64,000 bases of DNA from Lysobacter_L cavernae (GCF_042648505.1 NZ_JBHRXK010000001.1:372001-436000), one strand, 5' to 3'. Positions 18,893 to 27,658 are shown, counted from the first letter of the stretch. Notes: generated from the letters alone by a model not told the origin. A program made the numbers and translations.

Positions 18893-19381
18893 ATGAACCA
18901 GAAGCTGTTGATCCTCGCTTGCGCCAGCCTCGTCGTCCTCGCCGCGTGCAAGCCACCCACGCCCGCCGAGCCGACGGCCGCACCCGCCACGGCACCCACC
19001 GACAGCACCGCACCCGCCGTCAGTACCGACCCGGCCAAGCCCGCCGAATTCGACATCAAGGCTTTTGCCGGCACCTTCAGCGGCACCCTGCCCTGCGCCA
19101 GTTGCCCGGGCATCGACACCCGGCTCGAACTGGCCGCCGACGGCAGTTATCGGATCGACGAGACCTATCAGGACGAGAAGGACGGCCAGTTCAAGGGCGA
19201 CGGCACCTGGACCGCCGAAGAAAACGGCAAGCGCCTGCGCCTGGACCCGAACAGCAAGAGCGACCAGGACCGCCTCTACGAAGTCGTGTCGAACGACGAG
19301 ATCCGCATGCTCGACCAGGCGGGCAAGTCGATCCAGAGCGAGTTCAACTACAGCCTCAAGCGCGCCACCGTCGCGAAGTAA
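18893..19381 (+). CDS. NlpE-like copper-resistance/sensing lipoprotein
   Basis: A 162-aa protein with a lipoprotein signal ending LAAC (Cys19), a Pro/Thr/Ala-rich linker, and an NlpE N-terminal-type domain from about residue 56. That domain opens GTFSGTLPCASCPGID with a CxxC pair at Cys68 and Cys71. E. coli NlpE senses envelope stress and surface contact through Cpx and also affects copper tolerance. This protein lacks the C-terminal NlpE domain, like many short homologues. It sits between the YjgR-like gene and an intrinsic terminator. Confidence 0.82.
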   Translation: MNQKLLILACASLVVLAACKPPTPAEPTAAPATAPTDSTAPAVSTDPAKPAEFDIKAFAGTFSGTLPCASCPGIDTRLELAADGSYRIDETYQDEKDGQFKGDGTWTAEENGKRLRLDPNSKSDQDRLYEVVSNDEIRMLDQAGKSIQSEFNYSLKRATVAK

Positions 19382-19400
19382 TCGCCACGTTACGGACGGC

Positions 19401-19434
19401 AAAGGCGGCCTCGCATCGGGCCGCCTTTGTCTTG
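19401..19434 (+). terminator. Intrinsic terminator after the NlpE-like gene
   Basis: AAAGGCGGCC-TCGCATC-GGGCCGCCTTTGTCTT forms a strong GC stem flanked by A and T runs, 20 bases after the lipoprotein stop. Confidence 0.8.
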
Positions 19435-19515
19435 CCCGGGACACGCACGGCCGATGGCGCAGCAAACTGCCCAACCCGATGACATGCCACTGACCACGCA
19501 AGGACGCTGCCCACC

Positions 19516-20775
19516 ATGACCCGCTCCTCTACGCCCGCCACGCCGATCCCGTTCTGGCATCGCCTGCGCCCGATCATGCTGTACCCCGTGCGTGGCGCGG
19601 CCTTGTACACGCTGATCGCATTGACCCTGTGCAGCCTGCTCGGGCTGATACCGGTGCTGGGCTGGATCGTCTCGATCCTGGTCTGGCTGGCGGCCTACAA
19701 GTATGCGTTCGAGGTCCTGCGCGCCACTGCCGACGGCCGCATGGATCCCCCCGAAAGCGTGCTGGCGGTGGACGATGGCGTGGTCTGGCGGCTGATCGCC
19801 CTGCAACTGATCTGCATCGTGGTGATCGCGTTCGCGCTGATCATCGGCGGGCCGGTGATCGGCCTGCTGAGCATCGTCGTGATCGCCTTCCTGCAGCCGG
19901 GCTGCATCATGTCGCTGGCCATCGACGGCAGCCTGCGCCACGCCATCAACCCGTCGACCTCGTTCGGGGTGATCGCCCGGGTCGGCTGGCCCTACCTGGC
20001 GGTGTTCGGCTTGCTGTTCGTGATCCAGGCGAGCGCGGCCACCGCCGGCAGCTGGATGTCGAAGATCATGCCGCCGGTGGTGGGCGACCTGACCCTGACC
20101 CTGGTGTCGTTCTGGGGCCTGTTCGCCGCGTTCCACCTCATGGGCTATCTGGTCTACCAGTACCACGAGGCGCTGGGCTTCGAGCCGGACAGCCACCACC
20201 AGGGTGCGCCGGCCCTGCACGACCGCGACAGCGAACTGCTCGAACACGCGCAGGACCTGATACGCGACGGCAACAACGACGCGGCACTGGAACTGTTGCG
20301 CAGCGAGACGCGCAGCCGCGCCGTCAACCTGGACACTCACGAGCTCTACCACCGCCTGCTGCGCCAGGGCGCGAACACCGCCGAGCGCAGCGAGCACGCG
20401 CGCCAGTACCTCAACCTGCTGATGCTGGAGAAGCAGGACCGCCGCGCCCTCGGCCTGTTGCGCGAGGCCCTCGACGCCGATCCCGACCTCGTGCCGATGC
20501 AGGACGAACACGGCGAACGCCTCGCCGAACGCGCACGTGAAGCCGGCCAATCCCAGCTTGCGCTCGACACGCTGCGCGCGATGCTGCGCGGGCATCCGCG
20601 CAGTCCGGCGGCACCACGTTGGGGGCTCGCCGCTGCCCTGTTGCTGGTCGATCGCTTTGGTCGCGACGACGAGGCCCGCGACCTGCTGGAGCAGGCCCTG
20701 GCACGCTGCGAGGATCCGTCGTTGCAGGAGAAACTGGAAGCGGCCCTCAAGCCGCTGCGCGCGACACCAGCCTGA
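19516..20775 (+). CDS. DUF4013-like membrane protein with TPR-like C-terminal domain
   Basis: A 419-aa protein of unknown function. The N-terminal half has hydrophobic segments at about 28-60, 95-128, 155-180 and 190-215 and resembles DUF4013-type membrane domains. The C-terminal half (about 225-415) is soluble and helical, with TPR-like repeats such as ELLEHAQDLIRDGNNDAALELL and ALGLLREALDADPDLVPMQ. It starts with ATG 82 bases after a terminator, so it is probably its own transcription unit. It converges on the rhomboid gene, which also ends in TPR-like helices. The family assignment is tentative. Confidence 0.65.
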   Translation: MTRSSTPATPIPFWHRLRPIMLYPVRGAALYTLIALTLCSLLGLIPVLGWIVSILVWLAAYKYAFEVLRATADGRMDPPESVLAVDDGVVWRLIALQLICIVVIAFALIIGGPVIGLLSIVVIAFLQPGCIMSLAIDGSLRHAINPSTSFGVIARVGWPYLAVFGLLFVIQASAATAGSWMSKIMPPVVGDLTLTLVSFWGLFAAFHLMGYLVYQYHEALGFEPDSHHQGAPALHDRDSELLEHAQDLIRDGNNDAALELLRSETRSRAVNLDTHELYHRLLRQGANTAERSEHARQYLNLLMLEKQDRRALGLLREALDADPDLVPMQDEHGERLAERAREAGQSQLALDTLRAMLRGHPRSPAAPRWGLAAALLLVDRFGRDDEARDLLEQALARCEDPSLQEKLEAALKPLRATPA

Positions 20776-20802
20776 GGCAACGCTGATCAAGTTGCTTTTG
20801 CT

Positions 20803-20832
20803 CGTCATTCCGGCAAAGGCGGGAATGACGAC
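20803..20832. repeat. Family B inverted repeat, copy B3
   Basis: CGTCATTCCGGCAAAGGCGGGAATGACG forms a near-perfect hairpin between the convergent DUF4013-like and rhomboid genes. It could serve as a bidirectional terminator. Confidence 0.8.
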
Positions 20833-20858
20833 ACTTGCTCAGCGTTGCCCTGATCGAC

Positions 20859-22331
20859 TCAACCCGCGCCACTCAGTTCGTTCTCAAGCAGAAAACGCGC
20901 CTTCGCCGCCTGCGGTTGCTGTGGGTGGCGTTCGATCAGTTCACGCAGGGCGCGCGCCTGCGCCTGGCTCGCCTGACGGTCGCGGTAACCCAGCGCCAAC
21001 TCGAACCACAGTTGCGCCTGCGAAGCCGACGAGGACGCACCGACCTCGCCGTCGATCAGCAGCGCCTGCACCGGATCGAGCGCACCGATGCCGATCCAGC
21101 GCCTGGCCAGCGCATGGCGTTGCGTCTCGTCCAACGCCGCGCCGGCCGCGTCCAGCGCGGTCACTGCCTCGCGTTGCACCTGCACGCCGTCGGCATCGCC
21201 GGGCGCGATGGCCAGTAATTCACCACTGCGCTGCACCAGCCGGTCGCGGCGGCCCGAATTGCGCGCCACCCGGTACAGCGCCACGCGCACGTCGAAACGT
21301 TGCGGTTGTTCCTGCGCCAGCTCTACCAGCAGCGCTTCCGCCTCGGCCAACTGCATCCGGCCCAGGTGTGCCTGCGCACGCTCCCAGCGCGTGTCCGGCG
21401 CGGCGGCCGCATCATCCTGCATGAAGCCAACGCGCACCTGGCCGAGGCCCACCAGCACCGCACCGAGCAGCGCGCCGCTGACCAGGCCGCCGGCGTGGGC
21501 ATCGAAGCCGACGCCAAGGTCGTCGTTGACCAGCAGGTTGTAGACCTCCCAGCCCAGCCAGGCCGGCAGCAGCCAGATTGCCGGCGCCCGCACGTAGTCG
21601 AAGATCACGCCGAACCAGTAGAAGAACCGCACCGGTCGCCATCCCCAGATCACGCAGAACGCCCCCATCAGGGCCGCAATCGCACCGGACGCACCCAGCC
21701 CGCCACCGGCTTCGCCCCAGCGCCACAGCAGCGACGCGGCGCTGGCGCCCATTGCGCCAAGCAGGTACACCCCGATGAAGCGCATCGGTCCAAGCGCACC
21801 CTCGACCAACAAGCCCAACGCCAGCAGGAATACCATGTTGCCGATCAGGTGCATCGCGTCGCCGTGCAGGAACGCGGCCGCGAGCATGCGCCACGGGTCG
21901 ACCTCGGAGCTGCGCAGGATGTACCGCAGGGTGAACACCTTGCCCTGCAACGCTTCGTAATCGGCACGCAACGGCCGCCACTGCGCCATCGCGTCCTGGC
22001 TCGCGAGCAGGCTGCCACTGTGCAGGGCCCGGGCGAATGCCACATCGGTCATCGTGTGCAGGCCGACGTAAGCGGCGCGCTGGCGCTGCGGCACATCACT
22101 CAACTCGGCCAGGGCTTCGTTCTGCCCGGTGTCGCGCAGATAGCTCTCGTAGGCCTGGGCCTCGATCCGCCCCAGGCCCGACTGCAGGTAATACGCCTGC
22201 GCCTGCTTCATGGCCGGCTCGTCACCTGCCTGCAACGCGAAAAACACGAACGCGTTGATGACCACCAGCAACACGGTCGCAAACGGGAAGTTGGCGCGCG
22301 TGAACGGCCGATGCAGTGGCAGGATCAGCAT
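20859..22331 (-). CDS. Rhomboid family intramembrane serine protease with C-terminal helical tail
   Basis: A 490-aa rhomboid protease cleaving within membranes. Catalytic Ser215 in GLGASGAI and His279 in FDAHAGG are present, as is the HxxxN oxyanion motif (His161, Asn165). There is an unusual soluble insert of about 95 residues (about 37-133) between the first membrane helix and the core. After the last helix (about residue 300) comes a soluble TPR-like tail. The ATG at 22331 is followed at once by the first membrane segment. It is divergent from greB. The substrate is unknown. Confidence 0.88.
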   Translation of the reverse strand: MLILPLHRPFTRANFPFATVLLVVINAFVFFALQAGDEPAMKQAQAYYLQSGLGRIEAQAYESYLRDTGQNEALAELSDVPQRQRAAYVGLHTMTDVAFARALHSGSLLASQDAMAQWRPLRADYEALQGKVFTLRYILRSSEVDPWRMLAAAFLHGDAMHLIGNMVFLLALGLLVEGALGPMRFIGVYLLGAMGASAASLLWRWGEAGGGLGASGAIAALMGAFCVIWGWRPVRFFYWFGVIFDYVRAPAIWLLPAWLGWEVYNLLVNDDLGVGFDAHAGGLVSGALLGAVLVGLGQVRVGFMQDDAAAAPDTRWERAQAHLGRMQLAEAEALLVELAQEQPQRFDVRVALYRVARNSGRRDRLVQRSGELLAIAPGDADGVQVQREAVTALDAAGAALDETQRHALARRWIGIGALDPVQALLIDGEVGASSSASQAQLWFELALGYRDRQASQAQARALRELIERHPQQPQAAKARFLLENELSGAG

Positions 22332-22423
22332 GACAGGCTTGGCATGATGCGAATCGACCGGAACGTGGCCCCCCGGCAAGCGTCGACGATCGCTCGGGGG
22401 CAATGCAAGACGGCAGTCCGCGC

Positions 22424-22452
22424 TTGAACTCGGCGCCCGGCTTTGGCATAAG
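22424..22452 (+). promoter_or_regulatory. Candidate sigma-70 promoter of greB
   Basis: TTGAAC (22424-22429) is separated by 17 bases from CATAAG (22447-22452); each matches 4 of 6 consensus bases. Transcription would begin near 22459, just ahead of the chosen ATG at 22481. This argues against the longer open frame starting at 22403. Confidence 0.4.
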
Positions 22453-22480
22453 CCGCTCTCCCGCATTCGATGACACCACC

Positions 22481-22984
22481 ATGGGCCGTTGGCGCCCCCC
22501 TGCCGAAAAAAGCACCGCGCTGATCACCCGCGAGGGCCACGACCGCCTCAAGGCCGAACTCGACGAGCTGTGGCGCGTGAAGCGTCCCGAGGTCGTCAAG
22601 GCCCTGGCCGCCGCTGCGGCCGAGGGTGACCGCTCCGAGAACGCCGAGTACACCTACCGCAAGAAACAGCTCGGCGAGATCGACCGGCGTGTGCGCTACC
22701 TGAGCAAGCGCGTGCCGGCGCTGCGCGTGGTCGAGACCACGCCGAGCGACCCCGAGGCAGTGTTCTTCGGTGCCCAGGTCGAGATCGAGAACGTCGCCAA
22801 CGGCGAGAGCCAACGCATGCGCATCGTCGGCCCCGACGAAACCGACGCCCGCCGCGGCTTCATCAGCATCGACTCGCCGTTGGCGCGGGCGATGCTGAAA
22901 AAGCGCCTGGACGATGAGTTCGAGGCGATGCTGCCGGGCGGAGCGGTCCGGTTCGTGATCGTCGAGGTGAGCTACCCCGACTGA
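22481..22984 (+). CDS. greB: Transcription elongation factor GreB
   Basis: Rescues backtracked RNA polymerase by stimulating transcript cleavage through its secondary channel. The 167-aa protein has an N-terminal coiled coil with the acidic tip GDRSENAEYTYRKKQLGEID, the feature that delivers acidic residues to the active site, and a C-terminal FKBP-like domain. The YTYRKKQLGEIDRR wording and the VRYLSKR stretch fit GreB better than GreA. ATG 22481 gives the usual beginning MGRWRPPAEKSTALITREG. Confidence 0.93.
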   Translation: MGRWRPPAEKSTALITREGHDRLKAELDELWRVKRPEVVKALAAAAAEGDRSENAEYTYRKKQLGEIDRRVRYLSKRVPALRVVETTPSDPEAVFFGAQVEIENVANGESQRMRIVGPDETDARRGFISIDSPLARAMLKKRLDDEFEAMLPGGAVRFVIVEVSYPD

Positions 22985-23055
22985 CGAGTCGGCAGCACGT
23001 CCGGATCCGCGATACCCCCGCTTTGGAATGAGGACACCCTCAGCGTGCCAGCGCC

Positions 23056-23583
23056 ATGGCCCAGCTCACCGTCAATCCGCAGCGCTTCGATCCCTACAAG
23101 GATTTCAAGTTCCGGGTGAAATGGGACGGCCGCTACGTCGCAGGCGTCCACCGCATCAGCGCCCTGCGCCGCACCACCGAGGTCATCGAGCACCGCGAGG
23201 GCGGCGACCCGAGCAGCAGCCGAAAGTCCCCCGGCCGCACCGAGTACGAAGCGATCACGCTGGAGCGTGGCCTCACTCACGATCCCGAGTTCGAGCAGTG
23301 GGCGAACCGGGTCTGGAACCTCGGTGCCGGCCCCGGTGCCGAGGTCTCACTCAAGGACTTTCGCAAGGACATCGTGATCGAGCTGTACAACGAGGCCGGG
23401 CAGCGGGTGATGGCCTACAAGGTGTTCCGCTGCTGGGTGTCCGCGTACCAGGCGCTGCCTGAACTCGATGCCCATGCCGGCGCGGTCGCTGTCGAGAGCA
23501 TCACCCTCGAAAACGAGGGCTGGGAACGCGACTACACCGTGGAGGAACCACAGGAGCCTTCCTGCCTCGACCCGAACCGCTGA
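23056..23583 (+). CDS. Orphan T4 gp19-like contractile-tail tube protein
   Basis: A 175-aa protein matching the gp19-type phage tail tube family (conserved phage tail region proteins). The family includes inner-tube subunits of extracellular contractile injection systems. Seen: FKFRVKWDGRYVAGVHRISALRR near the N-terminus, the glycine-serine loop before PGRTEYEAITLERG, the LKDFRKDIVIELYNEAG strand pair, and VESITLENEGWERD near the end. All are typical of the beta-barrel tube fold. No sheath, baseplate, spike, ClpV or lysis gene lies nearby. It is followed after 4 bases by a GNAT gene. Base composition looks like that of its neighbours. Function here is unknown. Confidence 0.8.
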   Translation: MAQLTVNPQRFDPYKDFKFRVKWDGRYVAGVHRISALRRTTEVIEHREGGDPSSSRKSPGRTEYEAITLERGLTHDPEFEQWANRVWNLGAGPGAEVSLKDFRKDIVIELYNEAGQRVMAYKVFRCWVSAYQALPELDAHAGAVAVESITLENEGWERDYTVEEPQEPSCLDPNR

Positions 23584-23587
23584 GACC

Positions 23588-24079
23588 ATGGCGCTGCACG
23601 TACGCGCCGTGGTGACCCGCCGCGCCACGCCGACCGACGCGGCCGCCATCAGCGCGCTGACACTGGCCCTGACGCGGCGCTGGATCGCCCCGGACTGCAC
23701 CCAGGAAGGCGCCGGCCTGCTGCTGGCATCGATGGGAACGCAACCGACACTGGCCCGCATCCAGTCCGGTTACCGCTACCTGGTCGCCGAGCAAGGCACG
23801 GTGCTGCTCGGCGTCGCGGCATTGCAACTGCCGCACCACCTCTACCATCTCTTCGTCGCCGATGCCGCACAGCACCAAGGTCTGGCACGCCGACTGTGGG
23901 ACGCGTTGCGCGACACCGATCACCACGCCATGCAGCCAGCGGGATACACCGTCAACGCGGCGCGCCATTCGATTGCGGCCTACCGCCGGCTCGGTTTCGT
24001 CGCGGAAGGACCGGAACAGGCCACGCAAGGCATACCGTCAACGCCGATGCGCTGGCGCGGCCAAATCGACATCCGCTGA
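23588..24079 (+). CDS. GNAT family N-acetyltransferase
   Basis: A 163-aa GNAT-fold protein. The acetyl-CoA-binding region is seen around DAAQHQGLARRLWDALRD (a Q/H-x-G-x-A/G-type loop) followed by YTVNAARHSIAAYRRLGF, the usual C-terminal GNAT strand-helix. The acceptor substrate cannot be predicted. The ATG at 23588 lies 4 bases after the tail-tube stop, so the two are very probably co-transcribed. Its stop lies 4 bases from the convergent stop of a small membrane protein. Confidence 0.85.
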   Translation: MALHVRAVVTRRATPTDAAAISALTLALTRRWIAPDCTQEGAGLLLASMGTQPTLARIQSGYRYLVAEQGTVLLGVAALQLPHHLYHLFVADAAQHQGLARRLWDALRDTDHHAMQPAGYTVNAARHSIAAYRRLGFVAEGPEQATQGIPSTPMRWRGQIDIR

Positions 24080-24083
24080 ACCG

Positions 24084-24614
24084 TCATCCGTGCGCGACGC
24101 CGTGATGCCCGTCCTTACGCGCGAAACGCTGCGCGCATGTCGCATAGGTCGCACCGAGCACGGCACCGAACGCCAGGTGGGTGGCGATCGAGACCCAGTG
24201 GCGCGCCTCGGCAAACCACGGGAACCACAGCGTAAAGCCGTAGAAGTTCACCAGGTACAACAGCAGTCCGAAGCCGGCACCCAGCATCGTGTCGGCCACC
24301 ACCGAGCGGCCCTTGGCGACGAACGCGAACACCAGTGCGTAGGCCAGCGACAAGACGACATGGACCACGATGGCGGCACTGACGGCGGTGGTGTCGAAGG
24401 TGTCCGGCGGTGGCAGCACGCTCCGCCCCATGGTGATGGCCGCGATCATCCGCGGCGGCACCCACGCGCTCATCCCCATGAACAACGGCGTCAGGATCAG
24501 TTCCAGCACCAGGAACACCGCGCCCGCAGCCAAGCCGGCCCAGAGAATCGCCTTGGCCGATATATGGGATCCGGGCACCGTGAGGTGGAGCTTGTTGGCG
24601 ATGGTGGTAGGCAT
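24084..24614 (-). CDS. Uncharacterised four-helix membrane protein
   Basis: A 176-aa protein with four predicted membrane helices (about 22-45, 78-100, 110-133, 140-160) and a short basic, His-containing C-terminus (RKDGHHGVAHG). I recognise no enzyme motif. The ATG at 24614 is set by a strong GAGGAGGG ribosome-binding site immediately upstream, so the longer open frame can be set aside. It is convergent with the GNAT gene and divergent from the MgtC/DUF4010 gene. Confidence 0.75.
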   Translation of the reverse strand: MPTTIANKLHLTVPGSHISAKAILWAGLAAGAVFLVLELILTPLFMGMSAWVPPRMIAAITMGRSVLPPPDTFDTTAVSAAIVVHVVLSLAYALVFAFVAKGRSVVADTMLGAGFGLLLYLVNFYGFTLWFPWFAEARHWVSIATHLAFGAVLGATYATCAQRFARKDGHHGVAHG

Positions 24615-24972
24615 AAACCCTCCTCGCGCAACGTCCAGCATCGGCCGACGTATCCGATCCGGAATCGGCCGTAGGTCGCGCTGGGATTATCAGACCACGA
24701 CGACTGTTACCCCGTCGTAGAGACGCTTAACCGCCGCCAGAGCCGGAATTTCGGCCAGAGATCATGGGCTGTCCGTGTCAGGAGCGCGCTGCCGGGTAAT
24801 GCGGCATCGAGCCGTGGACTCGCGGCAATCGCTCACGTAGGACGCGTGTTCGGTATCGCGGAAGGCGCCTGCCACGCGATCACGCCCTCGCTACCTCCCA
24901 CGGCTGTGAAGCCGACAGTTTGATTGCAGCCAATCACCTTAAGATGCGACAGCCCCCAGAAAAACTCCGAAC
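24615..24972. other. 358-base intergenic region between divergent membrane-protein genes
   Basis: This is the longest gene-free stretch in the window. It carries the Shine-Dalgarno of the four-helix protein at its left end and must hold two divergent promoters. A TTGATT...TAAGAT pair near 24920-24945 is the best plus-strand candidate, but its spacing is only 14 bases. I see no RNA gene, repeat-family member or conserved small frame. Confidence 0.5.
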
Positions 24973-26208
24973 GTGCCCTTCACTCTTGTGCTGCAAGGAC
25001 TGTTGACCGCCATCGCGATCGGCCTGTTGATCGGCGTCGTGCGCGAACGTCACCACCACGGCGATACCGTCGCCGTGGCCGGTGTGCGCACCCACACCCT
25101 CATCGCCATCTGCGCCGCCGTCGCAATCGGTTTCGGCACCGCCGCCTTCATCGCCCTGCTGCTTGCCGTGGCGGCGCTGGCACTGGGCGGGTACCTGCGA
25201 ACTCGCGCGACCGATCCCGGGCTTACCGGCGAAACAGCCCTGCTCGCGACCGCCCTGCTGGCCGCGTTGGCGCAGCGCGATGCCGCGCTAGCCGGCGGGT
25301 TGGGCGTGACTGTCGCGATCCTACTGTTTGCCAAGCGCCCACTGCAACGGTTCGCGCGCGACATCGTCAGCGAGCACGAAGTGCAGGACGCGCTGCTGCT
25401 CGCGGCATCCGCGCTGATCGTGCTGCCGATGTTGCCCGACACCGCCATCGACCCATGGGGCGTGCTGGTGCCGTCGAAGCTGTGGCAACTGGTGGTGCTG
25501 GTGATGGCGGTGGGCATGCTCGGTCACATCGCCCTGCGCAGTGTCGGCGGGCGCTGGGGACTGCCGGTCGCCGGTTTCTTTTCCGGCTTTGCCTCTTCCA
25601 CCGCTGCGGTCGCCGGATTCGGTCAGCGCAGCCGCGACGAACCCACGTTGACCGGATCGGCGGCCTCGGCCGCGATCCTGGCCAACCTGGCCTCGCTGGC
25701 CCTGTTCGCCGGCATCATCGGCACCGCCGCACCCGCGCTGTTGCGGGCCGGTGCCTGGCCACTGGCCGCGGCCGCGCTGGTGCTGGCCATCACCGCCCTG
25801 GTCGGCCTGCATCGACACCAGACCGCCCCGAGCCTGCCGAAGGAGCCATCGGCGCGCGCCTTCCGGCTCAGCCACGCCCTGTTGCTGGCGGCCCTGATCG
25901 CCGCAGTGCTGGTGGTTTCGGCCTGGCTGCGCAGCCTGTTCGGCGACGCTGGCGCCCTGATAGCGGCAATGCTGGTGGCACTGGCGGAGCTGCATGCGGC
26001 CGCGGCCAGCGTCGCCCAGCTCAGCGCGGCCGGCGATCTCAGCCTCGATCACGCCCGCCTCGGCGTGGCTGGCCTGCTCACCGCCAGCGCGATAGCCAAG
26101 ACCGTACTGGCGTTTGCCAGCGGCAGCCGCCGCTACGCTTTTGAAGTGGGCGCCGGCCTGATCGGCATGGCCGTGGCCTGCGCGCTGGTGACTTTACTCA
26201 CGCGCTGA
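24973..26208 (+). CDS. MgtC/SapB and DUF4010 family multi-pass membrane protein
   Basis: A 411-aa protein of about 12 hydrophobic helices. The N-terminal part has the MgtC/SapB-type pattern (LLTAIAIGLLIGVVRER, a GVRTHTLIA segment), and the rest matches DUF4010, including GFFSGFASSTAAVAGF. Related proteins are linked to magnesium stress or remain unassigned, so no substrate is claimed. The start is GTG at 24973; the first helix follows directly. It stands alone and converges on rimO after 30 bases. Confidence 0.82.
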   Translation: MPFTLVLQGLLTAIAIGLLIGVVRERHHHGDTVAVAGVRTHTLIAICAAVAIGFGTAAFIALLLAVAALALGGYLRTRATDPGLTGETALLATALLAALAQRDAALAGGLGVTVAILLFAKRPLQRFARDIVSEHEVQDALLLAASALIVLPMLPDTAIDPWGVLVPSKLWQLVVLVMAVGMLGHIALRSVGGRWGLPVAGFFSGFASSTAAVAGFGQRSRDEPTLTGSAASAAILANLASLALFAGIIGTAAPALLRAGAWPLAAAALVLAITALVGLHRHQTAPSLPKEPSARAFRLSHALLLAALIAAVLVVSAWLRSLFGDAGALIAAMLVALAELHAAAASVAQLSAAGDLSLDHARLGVAGLLTASAIAKTVLAFASGSRRYAFEVGAGLIGMAVACALVTLLTR

Positions 26209-26238
26209 ACGCAGCGCGCGGCCCGGTCATTCCCGGGC

Positions 26239-27570
26239 TCAGTCGTCGAACGCGACTTCGCCGTAGAGGTCGTGCTCGTCGCTGCCCATGATCTCGACAT
26301 CGACGAACTCGCCCGGCTTGAGGCCGGCCTCGAAACCGTTCTGGATCTGCACCAGGCCGTCGATCTCGGGCGCGTCGGCCATCGAGCGCGCGATCGCCAG
26401 TTCGCCGTCGAGTGCATCGACCAGGCAGCGCTGGGTGGTGCCGACCTTGGCTTCGAGCTTGGCCGTGGAGATCTCGGCCTGGCGCTCCATGAAGCGCGCC
26501 AGGCGCTCCTGCTTGACTTCTTCCGGCACCGGATCGGGCAGCGCGTTGGCGCTGGCACCATCGACCGGCGAATAGGCGAACGCGCCGACGCGGTCGAGCT
26601 GGGCCTCGTCGAGGAAGTCGAGCAGTTCCTCGAACTCGGCCTCGGTCTCGCCCGGGAAGCCGACGATGAAGGTGCTGCGGATGGTGATGTCCGGGGCGAT
26701 ACCGCGCCAGCGCGCGATGCGCTCCAGCGTCTTGTCGACCGCACCGGGCCGCTTCATCAGCTTGAGCACGCGCGGGCTGGCGTGCTGGAACGGGATGTCG
26801 AGGTACGGCAGGATCTTGCCGTCGGCCATCAGCGGAATGATGTCGTCGACGTGCGGGTACGGGTAGACGTAGTGCAGGCGCGTCCAGATGCCCAGTTCGC
26901 TCAGGCCTTCGCACAACGCCTTCATGCGGGTCTGGTAGGCCTGGCCGCGCCACTCGCGCGGCGCGTACTTCACGTCGACACCGTAGGCCGAGGTGTCCTG
27001 CGAGATCACCAGCAGTTCCTTCACCCCGCCCATCGCCAGCTTCTCGGCCTCGCGCAGCACTTCGTCGACCGGGCGCGACACCAGGTCGCCGCGCATCGAG
27101 GGGATGATGCAGAAGCTGCAACGGTGGTTGCAGCCTTCGGAAATCTTCAGGTAGGCGTAGTGCTTCGGGGTCAGTTTGATGCCGGTGTCCGGCACCAGAT
27201 TGATGAACGGGTCGTGCTTCGGCGGCAGCGCCGCATGCACGGCGCCCATCACGCTGGCGTAGTCCTGCGGCCCACTGATCGACAGCACGCCCGGATGCGC
27301 CTCGCGGATCTGCTCGGGTTTCTTGCCCAGGCAGCCGGTGACGATGACCTTGCCGTTCTCGGCGATCGCCTCGCCGATCGCGTCCAGCGACTCGGTCACG
27401 GCCGAGTCGATGAAACCGCAGGTGTTGACCACGACCACATCGGCCGCGTCGTAGCTGCGCACGATGTCGTAGCCCTCGACCTTGAGCTGGGTGAGGATGC
27501 GTTCGGAATCGACCAGTGCCTTGGGGCAACCGAGGCTGACGAAACCGACTTTGGGATTGGCTAGGGACAT
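26239..27570 (-). CDS. rimO: Ribosomal protein uS12 (Asp88) methylthiotransferase RimO
   Basis: Radical-SAM enzyme adding a methylthio group to an aspartate of ribosomal protein S12. The 443-aa protein has the three N-terminal cluster cysteines (Cys15, 51 and 80), the radical-SAM triad in GCNHRCSFC (Cys147, 151 and 154) and a C-terminal TRAM domain. The MSLANPKVGFVSLGCPKALVDSER beginning fixes the ATG at 27570; the open frame upstream is not protein-like. A consensus TATAAT lies about 90 bases upstream on the minus strand. Confidence 0.97.
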   Translation of the reverse strand: MSLANPKVGFVSLGCPKALVDSERILTQLKVEGYDIVRSYDAADVVVVNTCGFIDSAVTESLDAIGEAIAENGKVIVTGCLGKKPEQIREAHPGVLSISGPQDYASVMGAVHAALPPKHDPFINLVPDTGIKLTPKHYAYLKISEGCNHRCSFCIIPSMRGDLVSRPVDEVLREAEKLAMGGVKELLVISQDTSAYGVDVKYAPREWRGQAYQTRMKALCEGLSELGIWTRLHYVYPYPHVDDIIPLMADGKILPYLDIPFQHASPRVLKLMKRPGAVDKTLERIARWRGIAPDITIRSTFIVGFPGETEAEFEELLDFLDEAQLDRVGAFAYSPVDGASANALPDPVPEEVKQERLARFMERQAEISTAKLEAKVGTTQRCLVDALDGELAIARSMADAPEIDGLVQIQNGFEAGLKPGEFVDVEIMGSDEHDLYGEVAFDD

Positions 27571-27658
27571 GACGTGCCGTGCAGGGAGCGAAGAGGAAAC
27601 ACGCCGCTGAAGCCCGCGCGAGAGGCGCGGGCGTGCGAGGGGCGCACAAAGAGCGCGG

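Noticed and set aside
16792..19119. A minus-strand open frame of about 775 codons opposite the YjgR-like and lipoprotein genes
   Set aside because: It is the antisense of well-supported genes. Long open antisense frames are routine in this GC-rich sequence.
22403..22480. A longer greB start 26 codons upstream
   Set aside because: The added residues overlap a probable promoter (22424-22452) and do not match GreB; the ATG at 22481 gives the normal beginning.
22985..24079. Prophage remnant around the tail-tube gene
   Set aside because: Only one phage-type gene is present. No integrase, capsid, terminase, lysis or attachment site is seen, and base composition does not change.
24720..24960. A small RNA gene in the 358-base gap
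   Set aside because: No hairpin with a T-run, no conserved RNA signature and no convincing promoter pair could be seen.
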